The notes: generated by a model from the sequence alone, not told the origin. Shown: positions 19,801 through 31,028, counted from the stretch's first letter. The stretch: DNA of 64,000 bases from Streptacidiphilus sp. 4-A2 (GCA_014284505.1 JAAFYY010000001.1:2914001-2978000), one strand, 5' to 3'. Numbers and translations: made by a program.

Positions 19801-22800
19801 AGAACCATGCGGCGGCGGCCGAGGCCTTCCCGGACGACCCCGGTTCGTTCTACGACCACGACCGCTCCCCCGGCTACCAGCAGGGCATGGTCCAGGCGTA
19901 CCACCAGTTCCTCGGCGACCCGAGGCCGCGCACACGCCGCTCGGCTCCGGCTCGTACCGGACCATCCACGACCTGGCCGTGAGCAACCTCGGCCGGGACA
20001 TCGACTGGTCCGGCGGCAGGCCGACCCACTTCCCGCTGCGCGGAATGAAGCTCTCCCCCGACATCTTCGGCGAGACCGTCGACGGGCGTCCGCTGGTCTA
20101 TGACCTCACCACGCACGACTGGTCCCAGCGCCTGACCGGCCCCAAGCCGATCACCATCATGACCACGGTCATGTTCAAGAACCACTCGCTGTCCACCAAC
20201 TACGGCAGGGGCGAGGCCCCGGGCCTGGTGGACGCCGTCTTCCAGCGCCACTACCACGCGGTGAGCCAGCCGGGCACCGACGACCACGGCAAGCTCAGCT
20301 CCATCGCCGGCACCATCCGCGCGCTGCATGTCATCCACCCCTTCGAGGACGGCAATCTGCGCACCAACGTGCAGATCGTGCTGCCCAAAATGCTGCTGGA
20401 GCAGGGCTTCCGGCCGATCGTCCCGGACGACATGTACACCATCTTCCAGGGCGGCCACTCGGTGGACGAGATGGTCCAGTCCCTGGTCGACAACGGCGCC
20501 ACCACCGGCCTGCCGCACAGCTCGGCCGCGCCCACCGCCGACGCCGACAGCGCCGCCCCGAAGGCACCCGTACGCCCGCCGGACCCGGTCACCGCCACCG
20601 ACGCCAGCGGCCTGTACGGCATGCCGAAGGACAACTTCGCCAAGTTCCAGCAGATCGCCCAGCAGAAGAACCTGGTGATCGACGTCCGGCCGACCAACCC
20701 CCAGTCCGTGAAATGGCTGGAGCAGGGCATGCTTCCCAAGCCGGTCGACATCAAGGCGAAGACCATCAGCACCCTGGACACCTACCTCGGCGCCGACCCC
20801 GAACACCAGGGCCTGGTCGGCTACTTCAAGCCCTCCATGCCCGACGAGCGGCCGCCGGGCATGGACGACAGCACCTGGAACAGCCTTCAGCAGCGGTACA
20901 ACCAGCGCTCCGACGAGTTCGCCGAACTCGCGCCGAAGATGCAGAAACTGGCCGATCAGGACAAGTTCCATGTCGTGGGCGGGCTGGTCAAAGGGTACAA
21001 CTCCGAGGGCGAGCTCACCGGGATCACCGGCGACCATGACATCTACGACATCACCACCCCGGCGGCCATCCGCTGACCCCCGTCACCTACCAGGACACCG
21101 TGGACACCATGATCGCCAACAATATGGCGGTCGCGCACGGCGCGCACATGTACTGGCCCGAACCGCGCTCCCGTTCAGCCAGGGGATCTACGAGAAAATC
21201 GTCAGCTCGCACGGCGAACCCGACGGGGAGCCGCTGGTCCGCTTCCGGCCCGACCAGCAGAACACCGCCGAACTCGCCTGGTCCCGCCCGCACAACCAGC
21301 AGGTCACCGAGGGATCCGCAGGGGATCCGCCGAGGCGGCTCCGCGCGCCCCCGGTCCGTCCTCCGCCGCCGGTACCCCGCCGGAGTCGGAGGCACAGCCC
21401 CCGGCCCCATCCGGGCCCGCAGCCCCGGCCGAGCCCGTAGCCCCGCCAGGGCCGCAGGCGAGCTGGCAGCAGGCCCGCGACCAGGCACCGCCGGTCCTCC
21501 GCCGGCACGCCTGGGTGGACCCGGTCTCCGACCCGACCCGCACCGCCACCCCAGACCCCACGACGCCGGAACCCACCACGCCTGAGCCGACCGCGCCGGA
21601 ACCCGCCCCCAGCTCGGGCCAGAACCCCAGCCCCGGCCCGAGCTGACACCCCCACCCGCCGAACGCCCGGAGCAGCCCGCCCCGTTGGAGCCGGCTCCGA
21701 CAGAACCGGAGCACCAGCAGGCCCCGGTGACCGAACCCCCGGCCGTGGAGGCCCCGGCCCCGGAGCCCCACCCTGCCGAAGCCCCGCCCGAGCCACGCCC
21801 CACCGAGCCCCCTCCGGAACCGGAACCGGGACGGGAACAGGAACGGGCGCAGACGTCGGAACAGGAACCGGAGCCCGCACCTGCACCTCCGCCGCCCGCC
21901 GACCCACGCCATCAGCGTTCCCTCGCCGGGCTGAAGATCATCGCCGCTCCCGGGCCGGACGCGGTCCGCGACCGCGCCACCGGCATCCTCGGCGGCCATG
22001 GGCACGAGCAGCAGGTGCAGCAGCGTCTGAACGCCCAGCTCGATCCTGCGAACTTCCGCACGCAGCATCCGCAGATGGTCGACGGCGGTTGGCGCTTCCC
22101 GGTCACCGTCGGCGGCAAGCCGCACGAGGTGCAGATCAGCGCGGTCCCCTCACCCTGGCGGGCCAACCCCGGCACCGAGAAGGACAGCGCGGACGTCGAG
22201 GCGTCGTCGTCCCCCGGCTACGCGCCCGAGCCGCGCCAGGTGGACACCACCGCTGCCGAGAGCGGTCTGGATCTCGCCCCCTCCGGCACCGTCCCGGTGA
22301 ACCCGCACCTCAGCGCCTTGGCCACCGGTTCGCTCAGCCTGGGCGGGGTCAGCCACGGCGCCACCACCACCGTCAAGTCCAGCTCCGAGACCCGAACAAG
22401 GTCACCCTCACCGGCCCGTCCGACAGCCACACCTCGACTTTCACCTATCACGTGCGCATCGTCGACGAGAAGGGCACGCCCCTTCCGCACCCGGACGAGG
22501 CGCCGCCGATCACCGGTGACGTCACGGCGGACATCCCGCGCGCCACCCCGCCGACCGACGACGGCCCGCACGCCTGGCGCGGCTGGGACGCCGCGCCCGG
22601 GGCGCACCCCCAGGGCCGCCCGCTGGCTGTCACCGGCCTGGCGGCATCCGGGACGCGGTCTTCCGGCAACTGCCGGACGAGCAGCACCCGGAGGGACTGG
22701 CGCACCAGCCGATCCTGGACTTCCTGGACCCCGCGAACGTCGTGGACGGATTCGAACACGCCGCCGGCTGGGGCCTCGACTCGCCGCCGATGACCTTCTC

Positions 22801-25800
22801 GGACGGCCGCACCGGCTATCTGCGACTCACTCTCCACCCCCAGGACTCCACGGTCCTGGAGTCCGTGGACCACCGGACAAGCCTGGGCAGCAAGTCCACC
22901 ACCGAGTACTCCGGCAGCCGGGGCAACAGCAGTTCCCGGGCACTGGGCGCGAACGGCGGCGCCAGCGGCGAGGTGTGGGCGTCGTCCCACGACAGCGAGA
23001 CCAAGTGGCTCACCGGCACCGCTGGATACAGCTACTCCGCCACCACCGCGCACCAGGCGAAGCTGAGCTCCTCGCTCACCACCCAGCAGAGCCGCGAGCA
23101 CTCGGGCAGCTCGAACCTGGTGTCCACCCGGGTGCACTTCCAGGTGGAGGTCATCAGGAGCCACTTCTCCCCCGGCAGCGACGGTCTGCACAGCACCAGC
23201 AGCCGGACGGTGGGCCTGCGCGATCCGCTGCCCGCGCCGGAGCCGCACCCGGACTATGTCGCGATCACCATGGAGCACCCGGTGGCCGGGGAAGCGCTCC
23301 GCCTGGTCCCCCTGCGCCCGCCCCACAGCACCCCGCACACAACGCGACAGACGACGCGAGAGCCAACGCGACAGGCGGCGCCGAGGGCCACCCGGCCGAC
23401 AACGGCGGGCAACAGCAACCGGCCCCGGCGCCCCGGCCCCGGCCGCCGCCGATCTGCGCACCCCCGCGACCGCGCAGCGCACCTCATTCCTGGACGTGCC
23501 CGGGTCCGTGGAGCTGGAGCAGCACATTGTCGCCCGACTGCACCAGCAGGCCCCCGGCCTGCTCCCGCCACCCGTGCACGCACCCGGAGTCCGCACCGGA
23601 TCACTCCCAAGGCCGTCGAGAACCTGCGGGCGCTGCGCCGGCAGCTCACGCCGTCGGCACTCCGGGCCGGCGGGGCACGTTGCTCGACGGCGGCTACACC
23701 ATCCGCCTGGACGCCTCCCATCTGCCCGGATTCCCCAGCCGGAGCTATGAGATCACCATGCGGGCCCGGCTCGACCACGACCAGGCCGAGCACCTCGGGA
23801 GCGCCACCTCGACCGGGAAGAGCAGCCTGGGCCTGAAGACCGGCGCGGACAAGCAGATCGGCCAAGGCGGCAAGCACACCGTCTCCCTGGCCGGGAACTT
23901 CCGCAGCTCGCTCAACCCTCCGGACACCGGCCGGACTTTCCTCAATGCCAGTGCCGACGGCTCCTACTCTTCCACCCACCAGATCGGGACCGGCACCGAG
24001 ACGGAGGTCAAGCGGGAGTTCACCCTGGAATCGCCGGCCGACTCCTTCAGCTATCCCGTCAGCTACGACGTGCGGATCGGCCCGGAGGGCGGCACGCACC
24101 CGCCGGCCACCGTGCTGCCCGCGGCGGGTGGCCGGCTGGTGGCCGAGGTGCGCCCGCAGGCGACCCCGGACACCCCGCCGCCCACGCACCTCCCGCTCAC
24201 CGAGCTGCCGCACGCACATCTGGTGACCGACGTCGGCAACGACGAGGACTTCCGGCAGCGGGCCCGAGCCGCGCTCGACAGCGCTTTCGAGCGCAGGGGC
24301 GGCGGCGCACCGCCGGACCTCGGCACGGCCCTGGACTCGCTGACCGGCCCGGAGCAGCTCCGCGGCCAGGTCTCGGCCTCGCACAACGCCTGGCACAACA
24401 CCGGTACCGAGCACGTGGGTTCCGGACGCAACCGGGACGCAGTGGGGCTGTCGACCCGGACCGCCCTGTCCGACTTCACCTACCAGGAGACCCTGCCCGG
24501 CGAGGGCACGCTGAGCGTGGAGACCAAGTCCGGTTCGGCGACAACCGTCGTGGACAAGTGGAGCGGCGGTCTCAAGGGCGGTCTGGGCCCCGACTTCGTC
24601 CGCTACCCGGAAACCCCGCTGGGCCTGCACGAGTCCACCTACCAGGTACGCGGCGGCGTCAAGGGCAAGCTCTCGATCGGCCGGGACGGCAATGACTCGG
24701 TGAAATCACAGGTCACCGTCTCCCACAAGACCAGCACGGACAAGGGGAGTTGGCATGTCTACCGGCCAACGCGCGGGTGACCACGACCGGCCGGGTGGTC
24801 GACGCCAGCGGGAACACGCACTACGGGCGCCCGCAGCAGAGCGACCATCCGGTCCTGGTGCTGCTCTCGGACGAGGACGTGCGGCGGCTGACCGCCCCCA
24901 CGACACCACCTGTCGACGTCCACCCGGCCGACCCGGCGGACCCGGCGGACCCTCCGCAGCGCCGGGCCACGCTCCTGGACCAGGGCCTCCCGGCCGGTAC
25001 CGTGGTGACCTTCCACAAAACCGACGGCATCCTGCACGAGATCGACGCCCAGCTGCGCGGCCCCGGCCACGACGGCGAACTCCCCTCAGCCGCATTGCCG
25101 TTCGCCAATACCTTCGCCCCGCACAACCTCTCCGCGCACTACCCGACCTGGTCGGCAAGGGCATCTTCGACTATCACGTCCAGGAGACCCGCTCCGGGCG
25201 CACCATCACCGAGGTCGTGGTCCGAGGCGTCCCCCGGGAGCCGCACTGGCAGGACGACGGCGAGCGTTCGCGGACGGAGACCACCCGCACAGTGACCTCC
25301 TCGCGTACCGGCAAGGGCAACTCCGGCTCCAGCTGGTCCGCTGGCGCGGACGCCAACGCGAGCGCCTCGGTCCGCACCCCGAAGGCCGTGGAGCACCTCT
25401 CCAACGCCACCTACGGCCCCAGCGCGGGCGGCGAACGCGGCCGCACCAGCGGCGCCGAGTCCGGCCTCACCGCGAAAACGGAGCACAAGACCGCCAAGTT
25501 CGGCCCGGGTCTGGGCTTCAGCAACACCATGGACTTCTCCGTCGTCGTCACCCACCGACTACGGACGGTTCGTCAACCTGCCCAAGGGCCCCGGCACAGT
25601 GCCGCACCCCGGCCGGGTGACGGCCTGGGTGCCGGAGTCGCTGACCCATCCGGCGGGCGCTCCGGCACCCGCCGCGCCGCACCACACCCCCGACAACGGC
25701 AACGGAAGCGGCAACGACAACGCCGTCGACGCCGGGACCGGGGGCCCGCACGGGCTGCCCGGCGAGGACATCCCGCTGCAACCGTTCGCCCCGCCCACCG

Positions 25801-27297
25801 ACGAACACCAGTGGCAGCAGCAACTTGCCTCCGGCCACGACCTGGTGGGCTTCGACCGGTCCGGCGCGCTGCTCGACAACGCCGCCACCGCCCTGAACAC
25901 CCCGCCCGTGGAGCGGCACCTTCCTCGGCCGGACGGGCGAGGCCACCACCTCGCTGCTCGGCTCCGGCGCGAGCTGGCTGGGCGGCGCGGTCAGCACCGG
26001 CGCGCATGCGGTGCTGCCGCAGGCGGTGTCGGACATGGCCCACCGGGTGGTCGACTCCTTCATCGCCGACCCCCGGCTGAACCGCGACCCCTTCGGCGCG
26101 GACGTCCAGAGCGAGCAGCAAATGCCGCTGGACCAGCGCCTCGGGTTGCGCCAGGTCTTCTCCGGCCAGTCGCTGCCGTCCGTGCTCAACCAGGCGAAGG
26201 CCCCCGGCACGCCCTACCGGACGGTCCCGCTGGGGTCGGACGGCAGGACCGCGCTCCAGATCACGGTCACCCCCACCGGCCCCGCCGAAGCGGTCGGCAC
26301 CCGTGACGACGGCGAGGACGAGATCACCGTCAGCACCGAGGACGCCTCCGGCACCAGCTCCACCAGCACCCACGCGTGGAGCGTCGCCCCGCGAACTTCT
26401 CGCTGACCACCAACAAGCCCGTGGTCTCCCTCCCGTTCAACGGCCCCAAGCTCACGGGCGAGGGCAGCTCGGACCGCAGCACTCCGGTCACCCGCGCCCC
26501 GGGCAGCCCGCCGTCGCACCGCCCCCGGCCACCCTGCCGCACGGTCTCACCCGCCGCCGACCAGCCCGGAAAGGCCGAGGTCAGGGACCGCAGTCGCTGA
26601 TGCGGCAACCGGTCCGGGTCACCGTGCAGAAGACGGACGCGGCGGGACCCTACGGCGCCGCCCTGCCCACCGACGGCCATGCCTACTACTGGACCGCGAC
26701 ACCCGCGCCACGGACCGCACCGGCGGACCCGCACAACCCCCTGGAGCAGCCGCAGGAGCAGCCTGAACAGGCACGGCCTGAGCAGCAGCGACCTCAGCTA
26801 CCGGAGCCGGAGCACCAGCCGGAACCGGAGCGGGTGCCGGTGACGGCGCCGGAGCAGCCGACCGTGCCGCCGGTCGCCCCGGCCAGCGGGCACGCCCCGG
26901 CCCCTGCTCCCGCGCCGCCGGTCGAGCGCCACATGCTGACCTTTCCCGCCGGCGACGGCGCCGGCCTCACCCGGACCAGCTCAGCAGTCTCGACGGCGCG
27001 GCCGCCCGGCTGGCGGCCCTCAGCGCGCTCCGCTCCCGGCTCGGTGAGCCGCTGCCCTCCGTCCAGGTCGACACCTTCGCTGCGGTGGAGCTGGACGGTG
27101 TACCGCACTTCGGGCAGTCGCTGTCGCTGGCCGCGCAACGAGCGCGGTCGGTCGCGGAGGCCCTGCGCACCGCACTGAACGGAGCCGGGGTCGATCTGCC
27201 GATCACCCTTGCCCCGCACGTCGGCAACGGCCCTGACTCCGTCGGCGCCGACCAGGCCGTGCTGGTGATCACCCCGGCCGCTCCGCCGGCTGGCTGA
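16891..27297 (+). CDS. Giant multi-domain polymorphic toxin-like ESX effector (read through frame changes)
   Basis: If all frame changes are sequence errors this is one protein of about 3,470 residues. Order: a CpnT-type WXG-like N-terminus (16891-17640; MSIELPPWLAWVAALAVGQN, Gly-rich hydrophobic stretch SGAISGAIGGVIGEG); a long Pro/Ala/Glu linker (17650-19130); an HExxH metallopeptidase-like domain; a Fic domain; an edema-factor-like cyclase domain; another Pro/Glu linker (21300-21900); several Ser/Thr/Gly-rich beta modules (22280-26500); and a short OmpA-like tail. No internal ribosome site clearly starts a second gene, but a split into two or three genes cannot be ruled out, given frame changes at more than a dozen points (for example 17640, 19535, 19930, 21075, 22390, 23600, 24770, 25560). 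No immunity gene was recognised nearby. The separate domain entries give the motifs. Confidence 0.65.
19138..19660 (+). other. Domain in giant effector: zinc metallopeptidase-like (HExxHxxGLRDEY)
   Basis: The segment starts near FVVRSGFDQRDFTHEGVPYT. The zinc motif HEIGHQLGLRDEY is at 19474-19512, with VSYA before it. This matches the gluzincin/metzincin-like pattern HExxH plus a third ligand D or E. The same segment is known in large actinobacterial toxin-like proteins, where it may self-process the protein or act as a toxin; which applies here is not shown. A frame change lies just after DEYRDS. Confidence 0.65.
19730..20520 (+). other. Domain in giant effector: Fic/DOC-type nucleotidyl transferase
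   Basis: The Fic signature reads HPFEDGNLRTN at 20336-20368; the family consensus is HPF-x-[D/E]-G-N-G/K-R. The catalytic His, Phe, acidic, Gly, Asn and Arg positions are kept, with Leu replacing the last Gly/Lys. The following helix VQIVLPKMLLEQGFRP fits the fold. Upstream, FKNHSLSTNYG and LSSIAGTIRALHVI sit where the flap and preceding helix are expected. Fic enzymes usually transfer AMP or another phosphate-containing group to a hydroxyl of a target protein. Confidence 0.7.
20600..21300 (+). other. Domain in giant effector: anthrax edema factor/CyaA-like adenylyl cyclase domain
   Basis: The segment LVIDVRPTNPQSVKWLEQGM, then LPKPVDIKAK, matches the order of the edema factor block with its two catalytic lysines. 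GLVGYFKP and the metal-site region VKGYNSEGELTGITGDHDIYD (D-x-D at 21032-21040) follow, then AVAHGAHMYWP at the position of the essential HG pair (read across a frame change near 21075). The His between the two lysines of edema factor appears to be Lys here. It could be a cyclase or a related nucleotide-acting toxin; assignment rests on motif order alone. Confidence 0.55.
22280..26500 (+). other. Ser/Thr/Gly-rich beta modules in the giant effector
   Basis: At least four modules share alternating Ser/Thr/Gly with aromatic and hydrophobic residues: around 22330-22480 (SLSLGGVSHGATTTVKSSSE), 22880-23120, 23800-24080 and 24420-24770, and more loosely 25290-25560. Several end in a V-x-V-R/H strand such as YHVRIVDEKG or YDVRIGPEGG. 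They look like repeated beta-sandwich or beta-solenoid elements that could form a stalk or display region. No enzyme motif is seen in them. Confidence 0.5.
27000..27297 (+). other. C-terminal tail of the giant effector, weakly OmpA-like
   Basis: The last 90 residues include LSLAAQRARSVAEALRTAL, a pattern like the OmpA-family segment LS-x-x-RA-x-AV-x-x-x-L, and then a hydrophobic strand QAVLVITP. Similarity is weak. The stop at 27297 is followed by an unrelated gene. Confidence 0.35.
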
Positions 27298-27370
27298 ACC
27301 GCCCGACGGTGGCCCACCGGAGGTACGGAAACCGTGGCCAGGGGGTGGGGGCCGCGCCTAGGATCCCCAC

Positions 27371-28407
27371 ATGCCGAACTTCGTGCACCGCCTGCCCTGC
27401 GCCCGGCGACCGTGTGGCGGTGGTCTCGCCGTCCGCCGGACTGCCCGGCCTCTTCCGCTGCCCTACGAGCTGGGGGTGCGCCGCCTGCGGGAGGAGTTCG
27501 GGCTGGAGCCGGTGGAGTTCCCGACCACCCGGCTGCCGGGGTCGACGCCCGCGCAGCGCGCCGCCGACCTGCACGCCGCGTTCGCGACCCGCAGATCAAG
27601 GCGGTATTCGCCAGCATCGGCGGCGAGGACCAGATCACCGTGCTGCCACTGCTGGACCGCGAACTGCTGCGCGCCAACCCCAAGCCCTTCATCGGCTACT
27701 CCGACAACACCAACCTGCTGCTCACCCTGTGGAACCTGGGCATCGTCGGCTACCACGGCGCGTCGGTGATGGTCGAGCTGGGGCGGCCCGGTGCGATGCA
27801 CCCGGCGACGGCGGAGTCGCTGCGGGCCGCGCTGTTCACCCGCGCGAGTACGAGTTGCGCCCGCAGCCGCTGATCCGCGACGAGGACGTCCCCTGGGACG
27901 ACCCGGCCGGCTTCGAGGGTGAGCCCGCCATGGAGCCCGGCGCGGGCTGGGTCTGGCACAACGCCGACCAGGTGGTCGAGGGGACGGCCTGGGGCGGGAA
28001 CCTGGAGATCCTCTCCTGGATGCTGATGGCCGACAGTGAGATCCGGCAGCCGGAGGCCTACCGGGGCTGCGTGCTGGTCCTGGAGACCTCCGAGGAGCTG
28101 CCCTCCGCGCCGGAGGTCTACCGGATCCTGCGCAACATGGTGAGCGCGGCTGCTGCGGCAGTTCCCGGCGCTGCTGATGGCCCGGGCCAAGGCCTGGTCG
28201 TTCGACCGGCCGCTGGACGGCGCGGCGAAGGCGCGTTACCAGGCCGACCAGCGCGCGGCGGTGCTGCGGGCGCTGGCCGAGTACGCCCCGCACACCCTGG
28301 CAATCTTCGACGTCGATTTCGGGCACACCGACCCGCAGCTGGTGCTACCGCTCGGCGGCCGGGTCCGCGTGGACGGCCCGGCCCGCCGGATCACCGTCTG
28401 CTACTGA
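27371..28407 (+). CDS. S66-family LD-carboxypeptidase / MccF-like serine peptidase
   Basis: About 345 residues after bridging frame changes near 27410, 27465, 27590, 27845 and 28140. It starts MPNFVHRLPCA with GDRVAVVSPSAG, the usual opening of the family. The nucleophile motif is PFIGYSDNTNLL (Ser in GYSD, about 27697). The Glu region is NLEILSWMLM and the catalytic His is in DVDFGHTDP near 28325. Family members remove D-amino acids from muropeptides (LdcA) or, as MccF, cleave the acyl-sulfamide/phosphoramidate bond of microcin C and give self-immunity. The presence of GYSDNTN does not separate the two. It stands alone, with its own short leader after the giant effector. Confidence 0.85.
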
Positions 28408-28520
28408 CGGCCCCGGCCCGTCGTCGGTCCAGGATCGGCACCGCGACCAAGGTGGGCGCCGCGATCACCGCAGCCGTAATCTCCGGGGCATTGCCGGACG
28501 ACAAGCTCTAGGCTGCCGGT

Positions 28521-29408
28521 ATGTCCACGTACATACGTCCGACCCCGGAATGGCAGCCAGGCGGGCCGACGGAGCCCCGGGGTGAGCCGGAGGACCTGGT
28601 CCGGCTGCTCGGCGGGCGCGGGGTCGTGGTGCTCAGCGGCGCGGGTCTGTCCACCGAGTCCGGTATCCCGGACTACCGGGGCGAGACCGGCAGGCGGCGG
28701 GCCCGCACGCCGATGACCTACCAGGAGTTCGTCGGCAGCGAGGACGCCCGGCGCCGGTACTGGGCGCGCAGCCACGTCGGCTGGCGCACCATCGTCGGGG
28801 CCGCGCCCAACGCCGGGCACCGGGCGGTGCAGGCGCTGCGGGCGGGCGGCTTCGTCTCGGCCGTGATCACCCAGAACGTCGACGGCCTGCACCGGGCGGC
28901 CGGGACCGCGGACGCGGTGGAGCTGCACGGCGGCCTGGACCGGGTGGTGTGCCTGCGGTGCGGGCACACCAGCGGCCGTGAGGAGCTGGATCGGCGGCTG
29001 CACGAGGCCAACGGCCCGCTGACGGCGGCGGGGGCCGCGATCAACCCGGACGGGGACGTGGAGCTGCCGGAGGCCCTGGTCGAGACCTTCCGGACCGTGC
29101 CCTGCGCGGTGTGCGGCGGGATCCTCAAGCCGGACGTGGTGTTCTTCGGCGAGAACGTGCCGGTCCAGCGGGTGCAGCACTGCTACGAACCTGATCGACG
29201 CCGCCGGCGCGCTGCTGGTGCTGGGCTCCTCGCTGACCGTCATGTCCGGGCTGCGGTTCGTGCGGCGCGCCGCGGGCGCGGGGCTGCCCGTCGCGATCGT
29301 CAACCAGGGCCCGACCCGGGGGATTCGCTGGCGACAGTACGGCTGGACCTCCCGTTGGGCCCGACCCTGACCGCCTTGGCCGCCCGGCTGCGCGCCCCAG
29401 CCGGCTGA
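28521..29408 (+). CDS. Sirtuin (Sir2-family NAD-dependent protein deacylase)
   Basis: About 295 residues. ATG 28521 opens [15 protein letters not shown]. Motifs in order: NAD site [21 protein letters not shown] (28621-28683), catalytic region [13 protein letters not shown] with ELHGGLD, zinc Cys pairs CLRCG and CAVCGG, then FFGENVP. Two frame changes, near 29185 and 29325, compensate each other; read across them, the protein contains [12 protein letters not shown] as expected. It removes acyl groups from lysines using NAD. The MFS gene follows in the same direction after 70 nt. Confidence 0.92.
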   Translation: MSTYIRPTPEWQPGGPTEPRGEPEDLVRLLGGRGVVVLSGAGLSTESGIPDYRGETGRRRARTPMTYQEFVGSEDARRRYWARSHVGWRTIVGAAPNAGHRAVQALRAGGFVSAVITQNVDGLHRAAGTADAVELHGGLDRVVCLRCGHTSGREELDRRLHEANGPLTAAGAAINPDGDVELPEALVETFRTVPCAVCGGILKPDVVFFGENVPVQRVQHCYEPDRRRRRAAGAGLLADRHVRAAVRAARRGRGAARRDRQPGPDPGDSLATVRLDLPLGPTLTALAARLRAPAG

Positions 29409-29478
29409 CCGCCGCCCGCGCCCCCCGCACCCACCGTCGCGGAAACCCGCTGGCGGGCAGGGGCGGGCAGACGTCAGC

Positions 29479-30768
29479 ATGCCTGCTGTGAAGACAGGCA
29501 TGGACCTTTCCCCGCTGCGGGAGTCGCGCGAGTTCCGGCTGCTGTGGGGTTCGCTCGCGGTGACCTCCTTCGGCGGCTTCCTCACCTATGTCGCGCTCCC
29601 GCTCCAGATCAAGCAGCTGACCGGCTCGCCGGTGGCGGTCGGCTCGGTCGGCCTGGTGCAGCTGCTGCCGCTGATCGCGGCCGGGCTGTGGGGCGGCGCG
29701 CTCGCGGACGCGCTGGACCGGCGCAGGCTGGCGCTGTGGACAGAGGTCGCGCAGGGCCTGTGCGGTGTGGCGCTGCTGGTGAACGCGCTGCTGCCGCACC
29801 CGGCGGTGTGGGCTCTGTACCTGATCGCGGCCTGCACCGCGGTCGCCAGTTCGGTGCAGGAGCCGAGCCTGACCGCGCTCACCCCGCAGGTGGTCAGCGC
29901 GGACCGGCTGGCCGCGGCCACCGCGCTGAACTCGATGGTCGAGGGGGCCGGGCGGTGGTCGCGCTGAGCATCGCCGGGATCATCGCCGCCGACGCCGGGT
30001 GACCGCCGCCTACGCCGTGGACCTGGCCACCTTCGTGGTCTCGGTCGCGCTGCTGGCCCGGCTGCGGCCGGTACGGGCAGTCGCCGGGGGCACCCGGGCG
30101 TCGATCGGCTCGGTCGTGGCGGGCGTGCGGTACGCCTTCAGCCGCCGGGATCTGCTCGCCACCTATGCGGTGGATCTGGCGGCGATGCTGCTGGCCGCGC
30201 CCGACGCGGTCTTCCCCTTCCTCGCCGACGACCTGGGCGCACCCTGGGCGCTCGGCCTGATGTACGCCGCGTTCGCGACCGGCTCGCTGCTGGTCAGCGC
30301 GACCAGCGGCTGGGCCGGGCGGGTGCACCGGCACGGCCGCGCGGTGGTGGTCGGGGCGCTGGGCTGGGTGCGGCAGTGGCCGCCGCCGGACTCTTCCCAC
30401 AGGTGTGGGCGGTGCTGGCGTGCCTGGTCGTGGCGGGTGGCTTCGACGAGGTGTCGGCCCTGTTCCGCAGCGTGCTGTGGAACGCGAGCATCCCCGACGA
30501 GCTGCGCGGACGACTGGCCGGGGTGGAGCTGCTCAGCTACTCGATGGGGCCGACCGGCGCCCGGGTGCGGGCGGGCTGGACGGCGTCGGCCCTCGGTGTC
30601 CGCGCCTCGGTCACGGCCGGCGGCCTGGCCTGTGTGGCCGCCGTGGGTGCGCTGGCTCTGGCGGTCCCCTCGCTGCTGCGGTTCGACGACCGCAGCGATC
30701 CGCACGTCCGCGCCAAGCGCGCCGCCGCCGTCGCCGATCTGCGGGAGGCCCCGACCGGCGGCGGCTGA
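29479..30768 (+). CDS. MFS transporter (EntS/MFS_3-like exporter)
   Basis: About 430 residues after bridging frame changes near 29950, 29998 and 30380. It begins MPAVKTGMDLSPLRESREFRLLWGS, the typical N-terminus of the MFS_3 group, and has GGFLTYVALPLQIKQLTGSPVAVG and the loop motif GALADALDRRRL between helices 2 and 3. Hydrophobic segments fit 10-12 helices. The family includes siderophore and drug exporters; the substrate cannot be told. ATG 29500 is an alternative start. Confidence 0.85.
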
Positions 30769-30919
30769 CCCGGCCCCGGCGCGCGGCGGGCGGACGGCCC
30801 CGGCGGAACTACGGCCACCGCGGCTCCGCGAAAAGGGCTCTGCGAAAAGGGTTGGGCAGGGCGGGAGTCCGGTTGATATCTTGCAGTTGACCGAGACAGC
30901 GCCCGAGGAGGTGAGACCC

Positions 30920-30973
30920 ATGAACGCAGTATCCGTGTGGGTGCTCCCCCTCGTCGTCACGGTCGGCGACTGA
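30920..30973 (+). CDS. 17-residue upstream peptide before an alpha/beta hydrolase gene
   Basis: The short frame encodes MNAVSVWVLPLVVTVGD and stops at 30973. It has a very strong ribosome site (GAGGAGGTGAG at 30906-30916). The peptide is hydrophobic with a final Asp. The hydrolase gene starts 55 nt later. The upstream stretch carries two direct copies of CGAAAAGGG-type sequence (about 30828-30850) and a possible promoter (TTGGGC, 18 nt, ATATCT). It could be a regulatory leader peptide or a small membrane peptide. No match to a known leader family was recognised. Confidence 0.5.
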   Translation: MNAVSVWVLPLVVTVGD

Positions 30974-31028
30974 CACAGGTGTCGCCGGGAGCGCCCCGAC
31001 AACGAGGCCCTCCCGAAAGGCAACACCT

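Noticed and set aside
30828..30850. Direct repeats before the 17-residue peptide as a CRISPR or riboswitch
   Set aside because: Only two short imperfect copies, and no conserved aptamer pattern recognised.
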